The notes beneath the pieces were generated by a model that was given only the letters and a program-made list of their open reading frames with translations, made no database searches and was not told where the DNA came from. The position numbers and the translations under genes are program-made. From Proteobacteria bacterium ST_bin11 (lineage in GTDB: Bacteria; Pseudomonadota; Gammaproteobacteria; Methylococcales; Methylomonadaceae): a stretch of 32,121 bases of DNA. Below, in pieces: positions 25,544 through 32,121 of this stretch (positions within the stretch are counted from its first letter, which is position 1; every line of letters starts with the position of its first letter). The DNA lies in assembly GCA_002083615.1 (NCBI GenBank), contig MSXO01000065.1:1-32121 (forward strand), read 5' to 3'.

Positions 25544-26914
25544 TCACCGCCTTGCGAATAGACGCATCTGTTTTTCATATGCTTCCGCGAACTCTTCGCC
25601 AAAAAAACCTTCTATTGCCTGTGCTTTTAATTCGGGATATCTTTCGCAAAAGAGCTCCCAACATTTAGCTTTTCTCTGAAACACAATTCCTTCGCCCAGC
25701 GTCTTATCGAAAGTGTCTGGATCGAAGCGACGTAAAATCTCTCCTAAAGCGGCCTGAATTCCGGCCGTCATCGCAAGTTGATGAAACTTGACATCTTTGA
25801 ACGCTTCATTGATCGCATCATTTGAATTTATAAAGGCAGGGTTATTCGGTGCGAGCATTAGCTTTAGCACACTTTCTACATCTGGATTAAATTTTAGCGG
25901 GTTATTGTCAAAAGAACGGATTGTGGTGACTGAGACTCGAAACTCACTTTTCATTTCCGCCCGAGCCCTTAAAACATCCATCAAGCCTTCGATCAAATTT
26001 CTAAATAATACCCCGGTAGCTCTCATCGCTTCCGGCCATTGCTCTTTATTTAAAAACGCATGATCTGATATTCCAGCCCCTTCCAAGAACATGTGCATCA
26101 GCGCCGCGTCACTCAAGCTTGAATTAATACTGACTTCCCTGCTAGGCAACGGTTTCATCGCAACATCCTGGTCCTGCGGAACCGGGGCTGGCGGATCCAC
26201 CCTCTCAATATTAGTAGGATTTTGGAATAGTACCCCGGATTCCAACTCCATTTTGGGTGGAAGAGGTTTGGGCAAATCTATTGGTTCCAAATTTGGAAAT
26301 TCTGAAACTGGAGCAGCATTTATAGAAGCATCGAGTTCTCCCAAGGAGTCCAACCCTTTTAAAAATGTTGCGATATCTGTATCAGCAGTTTGAACAGGTA
26401 CAACCGCTGGTGGGATGAAGCTATCGTGAAAAGGCGACGCAGGGGGGCGATCACCAAAGGGAGAGTTAGAACCGGTATGCGATGTGGGAAGGTTCAGCGG
26501 TGCGCTTATTATGGACTGATTATCAATGGGGAAGGCTTCTGCAAAGGGTGATGCGGAGATACTATCGAAGTTAGGAACTGAAGTTGGCAAACTTTCCGCT
26601 GGCTTTTCCACAATCACTTCATACTCACCGATACGCAAGATTTCTCGTTCCAGTAATACGGCCTCGGTGTTATTTACATTGACGCCAGAGGTAGACAAAA
26701 GTGTGCCATTTTTGCTCGTATCCTTTAGCAGGTAATCGCCGTCTCTGTAAATGATTTCAGCGTGATGCCCTGACACAAAGTTTTCTGCATCAGGTAGCAG
26801 TAAGGTGTTTCCTGTTCTTCTGCCTATTGTTCCACCAAACTCATCGAACTCCGCCTTTAGTTCAGCGGGTAAGGGCAGACCTTTGTAAGAAAGCACTTTT
26901 AAGATAATTGGCAC
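25544..26914 (-). CDS. tagH: TagH, FHA-domain T6SS regulator
   Basis: The first T6SS gene of the cluster encodes a 456-residue protein with an N-terminal forkhead-associated domain (about 6-103), recognised by GGTIGRRTGNTLLLPD (27-42), SGHHAEI (48-54) and KDTSKNGTLL (64-73). FHA domains bind phosphothreonine. The middle (105-250) is Pro/Ser-rich and probably disordered. Residues about 270-456 match the conserved TagH C-terminal domain ('LEGAGI', 'LIEGLMDVLRARAEMKSEFR', 'DVKFHQLAMTAGIQAALGEILRRFDP'). It probably senses phosphorylation of TssL or another component. The start is GTG 26914, with aggaag 6 nt upstream. A 685-bp gap lies upstream. Confidence 0.93.
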   Translation of the reverse strand: MPIILKVLSYKGLPLPAELKAEFDEFGGTIGRRTGNTLLLPDAENFVSGHHAEIIYRDGDYLLKDTSKNGTLLSTSGVNVNNTEAVLLEREILRIGEYEVIVEKPAESLPTSVPNFDSISASPFAEAFPIDNQSIISAPLNLPTSHTGSNSPFGDRPPASPFHDSFIPPAVVPVQTADTDIATFLKGLDSLGELDASINAAPVSEFPNLEPIDLPKPLPPKMELESGVLFQNPTNIERVDPPAPVPQDQDVAMKPLPSREVSINSSLSDAALMHMFLEGAGISDHAFLNKEQWPEAMRATGVLFRNLIEGLMDVLRARAEMKSEFRVSVTTIRSFDNNPLKFNPDVESVLKLMLAPNNPAFINSNDAINEAFKDVKFHQLAMTAGIQAALGEILRRFDPDTFDKTLGEGIVFQRKAKCWELFCERYPELKAQAIEGFFGEEFAEAYEKQMRLFARR

Positions 26915-27599
26915 TTTTGTCTTCCTACCGTAAACAAATTGATAAATAGCTTAGCAATTTACATTAGCTTTTTGCAAAAAAGCATATTTATTTCCGTTTC
27001 ATGGCCCCATCAATTAGGTTACTGCCCAATCTAAAGCATTCTCATCCTTGTAAGTGTTGTTAGGCTTCAATTAATCACCGAGAAGCAGCACAATCCCAAT
27101 CCAATCGGAGCGCGGCAATTCGTCGAGTCTGTGGGAATTCGCGATTAGCTGAACAGTTACGTTAGTTGTTACTAAACGCAGGAGGTGAGCAGAATCTGAA
27201 GCTGGCTTAGGTGTCACCAGACCTAAAAGTAGACCGCTAGATGGTTCTTAAGCTATTCCCATGGTTATTGAACCAATGAAGGCCCCTATATAGCAACATA
27301 ACCGACTAAAACTAACATACTCAACTAAAAACGGCAGGTGAAACTGGCAATATTGCTGGTTGAATTAGCCTACATAATTTTCTAGAGGCCTATGGAATCA
27401 ATTTCCGATCCATTAATTCGCCGCTTAAAATAGAAATAAGTTAATTTAGCTGAATTGTGGGGAGTGCACTTTTGAGATTCCCAAAAATATATTTAACAAA
27501 CACTTTAAAAATCAATCACTCACCTGTAAAAAGCTAAAAGATAGGACACTTCTGTGATTTACCGTGGCCGATATTTAACTCCGCTTCAATGTTGATTTT
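26915..27599. other. 685-bp AT-rich gap upstream of the T6SS cluster
   Basis: No ORF with recognisable content was found on either strand. It must contain the promoter for tagH and its operon, but I see no clear -35/-10 pair or sigma54 site. A 6-bp inverted repeat ttaggt/acctaa lies at 27208-27227, and an isolated Shine-Dalgarno-like aggaggt on the plus strand (27181-27187) has no start codon in range. Confidence 0.4.
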
Positions 27600-28001
27600 C
27601 TATTTGGAACTCGTTAATTTCTCTTCACCACTAGTCACCAATCCGGTCATACATTCGACTACGCTTTCGACATAGTTTGAATGTGCTTCCGCTAGTTCTT
27701 TAGCTGTTCCAAAACTTTCTCGTAATTCGCTCAAAGTTTTCTGAGGGTCTGTCGACTTATTTAAATCGAGCATTTTTGCGTAATTTTTATAAGCTTGACG
27801 TCGGTCTGGATCAAAAAAGAATAAACCTGGCATATCTTTTGATGAAGTGTCGACCACACATTTTGTCATCATTTCGGGTTCAATTCCGTAATCCTTGATA
27901 TCTTTATCTTGCTTCATTGACGCCAATACTACCGATTGATACTCGTCTTTTTCTGCGCAACCTACTACTAATAAACAAACAATTACTAACATTTTTTTCA
28001 T
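27600..28001 (-). CDS. Small predicted lipoprotein of unknown function
   Basis: I start the protein at ATG 28001 (133 residues), with aggaag 9 nt upstream and directly ahead of a signal sequence. Residues 1-14 (MKKMLVIVCLLVVG) are a lipoprotein signal with lipobox VVGC and the lipidated Cys at 15. The rest looks mostly helical and charged, with two further cysteines (48 and 117) that could pair. It does not look like the beta-sandwich TssJ lipoprotein, although TssJ is otherwise missing from this T6SS cluster. The gene follows pmoB but is separated from it by a strong terminator, so it depends on readthrough or on a promoter I cannot identify. I do not recognise the family. Confidence 0.75.
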   Translation of the reverse strand: MKKMLVIVCLLVVGCAEKDEYQSVVLASMKQDKDIKDYGIEPEMMTKCVVDTSSKDMPGLFFFDPDRRQAYKNYAKMLDLNKSTDPQKTLSELRESFGTAKELAEAHSNYVESVVECMTGLVTSGEEKLTSSK

Positions 28002-28038
28002 TTTGTAAATCTTCCTGCGTTTTCCGATCAATTTAACC

Positions 28039-28076
28039 AAAAAAAACCCCCGCTATCTTTCAATAGCGAGGGTTTT
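28039..28076 (-). terminator. Strong intrinsic terminator after pmoB
   Basis: A G+C-rich stem pairs 28047-28056 with 28063-28072 (one G-U wobble) around a 6-nt loop, extended by A-T pairs, and is followed in transcription by eight T residues (28046-28039). It lies 42 bp past the pmoB stop and is the end of the pmoCAB transcript. Confidence 0.93.
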
Positions 28077-28086
28077 CAGATTCTTC

Positions 28087-28130
28087 CTAAGTATTTCGAC
28101 TTAGAAAACTTTCACTATTAGATGAAAGTT
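28087..28130 (-). repeat. Two stem-loops at the pmoB stop codon
   Basis: Perfect 8-bp arms aactttca (28107-28114) and tgaaagtt (28123-28130) enclose a loop that contains the pmoB stop codon (28118-28120). A second perfect stem, ctaagt (28087-28092) with acttag (28099-28104), follows at once. Both precede the terminator at 28039-28076. Confidence 0.6.
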
Positions 28131-29362
28131 GGGATCAGAGGAGCGTCAACTGTTACCAATTGGCGGTTACCTTTTTCGTCCCAGAAGAACAACAGACCTG
28201 CGAAACGGCTGTCTGGATCGTAGATCAAGTCAGCTAAACGATACACTTCCCAAGCAGCGTCAGAAGCAGTAACTTCAACGGTGCGTGTTTCGCCTGGAGC
28301 AAGAGGGCTGTTATCGCTAACAGTTAAGCCTTCTTCAGCCAGTAAATCGTCTGGGTAAGCAGTATCATCTTCATGAACAGCTGGATCCAAGAAACGTACA
28401 CCTGCAGTGTTGAATTCGCCCAAACGAACAGCTGAATCGCCATTGTTAGTTAGGGTCAAAGTCATTTGCATTGCACGACCTGGCACACGGTATGTAGCAT
28501 CATCAACTTTCACAGAAACAGTTGATTCTGGCATTTGATAAGTTTTCATACCACGCAGTAAACCAGCTTGCAGTGGAGTTGTTACAGGGTATTTCTCGTT
28601 GGTTGCACCCATAGATGCAGCAACGATAACCATAGTACCAACAGCGAACAGCATACCGACTTTTTTGTCGCCAGCAGAGATCAAAGAGTCCGCTTTACCG
28701 GTGCTCACAGCAATGTGACGTGGAACGAACAATGGACGTTTGATCCAGAACAACAACCATGCGAACGCGATTGCGAACCATACTGCGTGCCAGAAATAAA
28801 CGTTATCCAGAGCGTAGGTTTCCAAATCAATCGTTTGACCAGTCAAAGTAGTAACTGGGTTAACGAATTGGCTCATAGAACCAGTAATGGTTACCCATTT
28901 GCCTGGACCGATGATTGGACCACCGCCTTGAACGTTCATCATTGAGTGAACGTGCCAGTCGCCTGGGCGACGTGCTTTCAGCAGAACTTTAAACTCATAT
29001 ACTTCGCCCAATTCCAAAGAAACTGAACGAGGAACCAACTGACCACCGATCCAAGAACCAGCACGAATAAATACTGGACCTGGAATACCAATGTTCAAGA
29101 ACGATACTTCTGGCTTGTCAACAGTTTCAGGCCATCCTGCGAATACCAAGAATTTACCAGAAATGGTCATTGTTTCGTTGACTGGCACTTCTTCTTTAGA
29201 CCAGTTCAAGTCGAACCAGTGAATAGTACGCATACGCATGAACGCAGCCTGTGACTTTTCACCATGAGCAGATGCTGTTGGAGCGTAAAACATCGCTGCT
29301 GTCATTGTGATCAGCAGTGCGACAAAGGACAGTTTTGCAACTTTGTCTTTTATTATTTTCAT
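28118..29362 (-). CDS. pmoB: PmoB, particulate methane monooxygenase subunit B
   Basis: PmoB is the largely periplasmic subunit of the copper enzyme that oxidises methane to methanol. The first 32 residues are a signal peptide ending in ASA, so the mature protein starts at His33. Copper ligands known from Methylococcus capsulatus are present at the same numbers: His33, His137 and His139 (the copper B site). His48 of the second, bis-His site is present, but the position of His72 is leucine. Two membrane helices follow (about 184-204 and 233-252), then a C-terminal cupredoxin-like domain. At 414 residues it is of normal length. A strong gaggagg ribosome site precedes ATG 29362. Confidence 0.98.
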   Translation of the reverse strand: MKIIKDKVAKLSFVALLITMTAAMFYAPTASAHGEKSQAAFMRMRTIHWFDLNWSKEEVPVNETMTISGKFLVFAGWPETVDKPEVSFLNIGIPGPVFIRAGSWIGGQLVPRSVSLELGEVYEFKVLLKARRPGDWHVHSMMNVQGGGPIIGPGKWVTITGSMSQFVNPVTTLTGQTIDLETYALDNVYFWHAVWFAIAFAWLLFWIKRPLFVPRHIAVSTGKADSLISAGDKKVGMLFAVGTMVIVAASMGATNEKYPVTTPLQAGLLRGMKTYQMPESTVSVKVDDATYRVPGRAMQMTLTLTNNGDSAVRLGEFNTAGVRFLDPAVHEDDTAYPDDLLAEEGLTVSDNSPLAPGETRTVEVTASDAAWEVYRLADLIYDPDSRFAGLLFFWDEKGNRQLVTVDAPLIPTFI

Positions 29363-29450
29363 ATTTCCTCCTCTATCACTAGAGAATTTTAATTAAGACT
29401 TCTGGTAGCTAACTAGAACCACCAGGTTCATTTTCTTACTATTCTTCTAA

Positions 29451-30200
29451 TTAAGATGCGTCGTCAGCGATGAAGTCGGTTTTAGCGAACCATCTGCCGA
29501 AGAAATGCCACAAGAAGTAAATAATGATAGAAACGAATCCAGAGAAGAACGCTGATACTGGAGCAACGTCTTTACCGAAAGTTCTTAATGTACCTTTCTC
29601 TACCATACGGATGTACTCAGGTGTACCAGTACGGACATAGTGGTAACCTTGCAAGTCAGCCAAAGTCATCATCATGCCGTTGTATTCTACAGGCACGTGC
29701 AAAGGAGCAATAACAGGCCAGTTACCTGGGTAGAACAACAAACCATAAGCCAAACCACCAACAACAGCGGTCAACGTCATGCTGTTACCCATCATCAGGA
29801 TAACGTCAAGAACGATCGCACCTGGCAACAGGTTAGATGGGAAGCAGATGTTTACTGGAAAGTATGTCCAACCCCAGAAGTTCATGTAACGATTGATCCA
29901 CTCACCAACCATCAGAGCAACAACAGAAAGAGTTGCGCCAACTGGCAAACGGTATCTCCACCACAAGCACGCTTGAACAGCCGCAGGGAAAGTGATTGAA
30001 ACGATAGGTGCTACGGTTACCCACAGACGTCTATCTTTCCAGTCGGTCCAGAAATCCCAGTCACCACCAGTCAACATATAGTGAATGTGGTAACCGCCTA
30101 GAACGGCTGTGAACACTGTAAAAAGAATCATCCAGTCGAACGTACGGGAAACTTGTACCGCTTCCGCACGTGAACGTACAGCTGATTGAGATGCGCTCAT
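29451..30200 (-). CDS. pmoA: PmoA, particulate methane monooxygenase subunit A
   Basis: PmoA is the membrane subunit used as the marker gene for methanotrophs. The 249-residue protein has several membrane helices and the GGDWDFW motif targeted by the standard A189 survey primer, followed by 'DWKDRRLWVTVAPI', 'GEWINRYMNFWGWTYFPVN' and 'PVEYNGMMMTLADLQGYHYVRTGTPEYIRMVEKGTL'. The sequence is of the type I (gammaproteobacterial) kind and clearly PmoA, not AmoA. A perfect aggaggt lies 6 nt upstream of the start at 30200. The gap to pmoB is 88 bp. Confidence 0.98.
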   Translation of the reverse strand: MSASQSAVRSRAEAVQVSRTFDWMILFTVFTAVLGGYHIHYMLTGGDWDFWTDWKDRRLWVTVAPIVSITFPAAVQACLWWRYRLPVGATLSVVALMVGEWINRYMNFWGWTYFPVNICFPSNLLPGAIVLDVILMMGNSMTLTAVVGGLAYGLLFYPGNWPVIAPLHVPVEYNGMMMTLADLQGYHYVRTGTPEYIRMVEKGTLRTFGKDVAPVSAFFSGFVSIIIYFLWHFFGRWFAKTDFIADDAS

Positions 30201-30256
30201 TAGCTTACCTCCTAAAGAATTAAAATTATATTTTTTTCACTTCTCTTTATCCTACC

Positions 30257-30281
30257 GCCGCTTAAACAAAGCAGCGGCAGG
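30257..30281 (-). repeat. Stem-loop between pmoC and pmoA
   Basis: Arms gccgct (30257-30262) and agcggc (30273-30278) pair perfectly and extend outward by a G-U wobble and one more pair. No T-run follows on the exit side, so it is not an intrinsic terminator. A stem-loop here could shield the 3' end of a processed pmoC message. Confidence 0.5.
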
Positions 30282-30317
30282 AAAGGAGATAGTATTTTTA
30301 CTTTCAAAGATAAGCTA

Positions 30318-31070
30318 TTAAGCCAGATCTTTTTTCAGCAATTTTGCAATTGCCATTACTTCGGTGTTCACAACACCCATTACAGCCAGAGCAGCCCAAC
30401 CAAAGAATACGAAACCGTAATGCAATGGAGCAACAAACAACTCTTCCATAAACCAGAATGTGTGACCCCACTCATTCAAGCCTACGTTTGGCAGGATCAT
30501 GAATGGGCCAATAACCGCAATCAGATACATCAGGTGCAGACCTTCGTGGTATGTAGGCAGTCTTGTTTTTGCATACATGAAAGAAGCTGAACCAGTGATG
30601 ATGTAGATTGGGTATGACAGGTAGAACTCGATGATGTGACTTGGTGTAAAGTCAGTATCACGAACGATAGTTTGGTGCCATGTGCCGTCTTGTTCTGTGA
30701 AGTAAGAAGCACCCCAGTAGATAGCCCAGCCGTAGCAAACCAACCATGTCCAGTGAGTAAAATGTCTTCTCAATTCTTCACGTGGAGTGATTGACATTAC
30801 TTTACGGTCACGAGTTTTCCAGATATAGCCGTTGATACCAGCAAACAACAGTACTTCGAGAACGATCTCAATGTACAGCATGTTCATCCAGTATGTTTCA
30901 AACTCTGGAGCAAAAGAGTCTAAGCCAGCTGACCAGCCGTAAACACCTTCATACCAACGAATGAAAGAATAAAAAACCAAATATAAGCTGATGCCAGCCC
31001 ACAGGTTTTTTTGATTTAAAAGCGGTGCTTCCGCAGCATCAGCCTTAACTGATTCAGTTGTAGCAGCCAT
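30318..31070 (-). CDS. pmoC: PmoC, particulate methane monooxygenase subunit C
   Basis: PmoC is the membrane subunit that holds the copper C and D sites. In this 250-residue protein Asp128, His132 and His145 correspond to Asp156, His160 and His173 of M. capsulatus PmoC. Asn199, His203 and His217 correspond to Asn227, His231 and His245, all with a constant offset of 28. All six ligands are therefore intact. Six or so membrane helices are visible. A perfect aggaggt lies 5 nt upstream of ATG 31070. It is first in the pmoCAB operon, 117 bp before pmoA. Confidence 0.98.
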   Translation of the reverse strand: MAATTESVKADAAEAPLLNQKNLWAGISLYLVFYSFIRWYEGVYGWSAGLDSFAPEFETYWMNMLYIEIVLEVLLFAGINGYIWKTRDRKVMSITPREELRRHFTHWTWLVCYGWAIYWGASYFTEQDGTWHQTIVRDTDFTPSHIIEFYLSYPIYIITGSASFMYAKTRLPTYHEGLHLMYLIAVIGPFMILPNVGLNEWGHTFWFMEELFVAPLHYGFVFFGWAALAVMGVVNTEVMAIAKLLKKDLA

Positions 31071-31098
31071 TTCTACCTCCTAAAAGATTATCTAAATC

Positions 31099-31113
31099 CC
31101 CGATCATATCGGG
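31099..31113 (-). repeat. Stem-loop in the pmoC leader
   Basis: A perfect 6-bp stem cccgat/atcggg with a 3-nt loop lies about 20 nt upstream of the pmoC ribosome site, within the predicted untranslated leader. It could affect message stability or translation; nothing more can be said from sequence alone. Confidence 0.4.
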
Positions 31114-31180
31114 AGTTCTTTGTTTTTCCATGTTATTAGCCTTCATGTCGAAGACACCCCTGTCCCTTGAGGTGCGTGGC

Positions 31181-31208
31181 AGTCTACCACCTGCCAAATC
31201 CTTGTCAA
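31181..31208 (-). promoter_or_regulatory. Sigma70-type promoter of the pmoCAB operon
   Basis: The minus strand reads TTGACA (31208-31203), a 16-bp spacer ending in TGG, then TAGACT (31186-31181). The -35 box is perfect. The -10 box matches TATAAT at four positions and has an extended -10 TGn. Transcription would start near 31174, leaving a leader of about 100 nt. A strong sigma70 promoter ahead of pmoC is the known arrangement in type I methanotrophs. Confidence 0.75.
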
Positions 31209-31210
31209 GA

Positions 31211-32121
31211 TAATTTAAGCAATTTTATCTGCTCACTCGCTGCGATGGATTCTCGCGTTTGAAGCACGAAGCGCTATTCACCGGCGCACTGCTGAAAAAA
31301 TGAAATTTGTCGCAAACGTCAGTATCCGAACATCCATGCTAGTAAAAGCACCTAGTGAGATTTGGCCCGGCACTATACGGAGTAAGGCAGCAACCTGCTT
31401 TAGTCGCCACCAGGAATATCTAAATAGCGCATGAAATTTCCTATAGACCAGAGTAACCCGACGGTTCTCAAATAAGGGGCATTTGAAAACAAGCAAACAA
31501 AAAGTTGGTGGTAAACCTCGATCTGATTAGATCTCATTAGCAGGCGTCGGAAGTATCAGAACAAGCGGGGTCACCTCGGGTGAATCGCATAAATCAACCT
31601 GGCAGCAAAGATATTGGAAGGTTTCAAAGAGAAGCTAGCAGAGTGGACATTAAAGTGTTTACTGGTGCTTAGACTCTCGCAATTTGAAAGACTAGCTGTT
31701 TAAGCTTAATGAATACTGCCTGACTTGATTTTATCGTGGGAGCACTAAGCTTTTTAAGACTCTGGCAATCAGGGAGAAATTGAGGCTTGCTCGTATGAAA
31801 AAACTCTAAAGCTTATATCGCTCCAAGAACCGTTGGAGGATGTGTATCATGTATAATCTGTAACCCTAAACCCTCGCATTAATGGCACGTCAACCAGTCT
31901 CCACCGATGTGGATTCAGCCAATTTACCAACCCCATCTACAAGCACCATATTAATTTGCCCTCAGGATAAGGCATTGTGATCGTCCTCCAGCAAACGAAT
32001 AAAGCAACCGGAGTTGAAGCCAGTATTCGCCCTTTTCCAAGCTGTTCCGTTACAAGGATCTTTGAGCACAACACAAAGTGTAGAGATCCCAAAGCAATCC
32101 CCAGACAAGTCGCCTGGCGGC
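31211..32121. other. About 0.9 kb upstream of pmoC without a convincing gene
   Basis: ORFs here are short and none resembles a known protein. A minus-strand frame stays open from the window edge to a stop at 31962-31964 (about 52 codons) and could be the end of a gene outside the window, but the sequence is not recognisable. I saw no tRNA, rRNA or insertion-sequence ends. Confidence 0.4.

Noticed and set aside
26965..26995. Sigma54-like site upstream of tagH around the ttttttgca run
   Set aside because: The -12-like ttgca is present, but there is no GG at the required distance upstream.
27600..28001. The lipoprotein as TssJ
   Set aside because: It looks helical and charged, not like the beta-sandwich TssJ, and lies 685 bp away from the T6SS cluster.
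31278..31496. 72-codon minus-strand ORF upstream of pmoC
   Set aside because: It has no ribosome site and no family resemblance; it lies beyond the pmoC promoter and is probably chance.
31962..32120. Minus-strand frame open from the window edge
   Set aside because: Only about 52 codons are visible, with no recognisable motif. It could be a gene end, but cannot be supported.
1..32121. CRISPR arrays, tRNA, rRNA and insertion sequences
   Set aside because: I saw no regularly spaced repeats, no tRNA-like cloverleaf and no transposase-like ORF in the window.

Overview
The window comes from a gammaproteobacterial (type I) aerobic methanotroph, probably close to Methylomonas/Methylobacter. The evidence is a complete particulate methane monooxygenase operon, pmoC-pmoA-pmoB, with its copper-ligand residues readable. 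Every recognised gene lies on the minus strand, so transcription runs from high to low coordinates.

Layout in transcription order: (1) 31211-32121 is a stretch with no convincing gene. (2) A sigma70-type promoter (about 31181-31208) leads into pmoC, pmoA and pmoB (31070-28118). The operon ends in three successive stem-loops, the last a textbook intrinsic terminator (28039-28076). (3) A small lipoprotein gene (28001-27600), then a 685-bp AT-rich gap. (4) The first type VI secretion (T6SS) gene block: tagH (FHA protein), tssK, tssL with an OmpA-like tail, tssM and a tagF-pppA fusion (26914-17716). (5) A 550-bp gap with a partial sigma54-like site. (6) The second T6SS block: tssA, tssB, tssC, hcp, tagJ, tssE, tssF, tssG and tssH/clpV (17165-6393). 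A terminator-like hairpin follows hcp, and an 11-codon ORF with a perfect Shine-Dalgarno lies in front of it. (7) Four unfamiliar genes (6332-296): a His-rich protein, a Cys/His-rich protein, a protein with an HGEHSHSFQW signature, and a large FAD/NAD(P)-binding-like protein. (8) A dispersed REP-like repeat at the left edge.

The two T6SS blocks supply membrane complex (TssL, TssM), baseplate (TssA, E, F, G, K), sheath (TssB, C), tube (Hcp), recycling ATPase (ClpV with TagJ) and post-translational control (FHA TagH, TagF-PppA, and a phosphothreonine-type motif at the TssL N-terminus). VgrG, PAAR, TssJ and the PpkA kinase are not encoded here. The four genes after clpV stand where spike and effector genes often stand and are the least explained part of the window. 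They may be a T6SS cargo or accessory module; that is inference from position and from a few visible motifs.

All identifications were made by eye from translated sequence and family knowledge. No database search was run.
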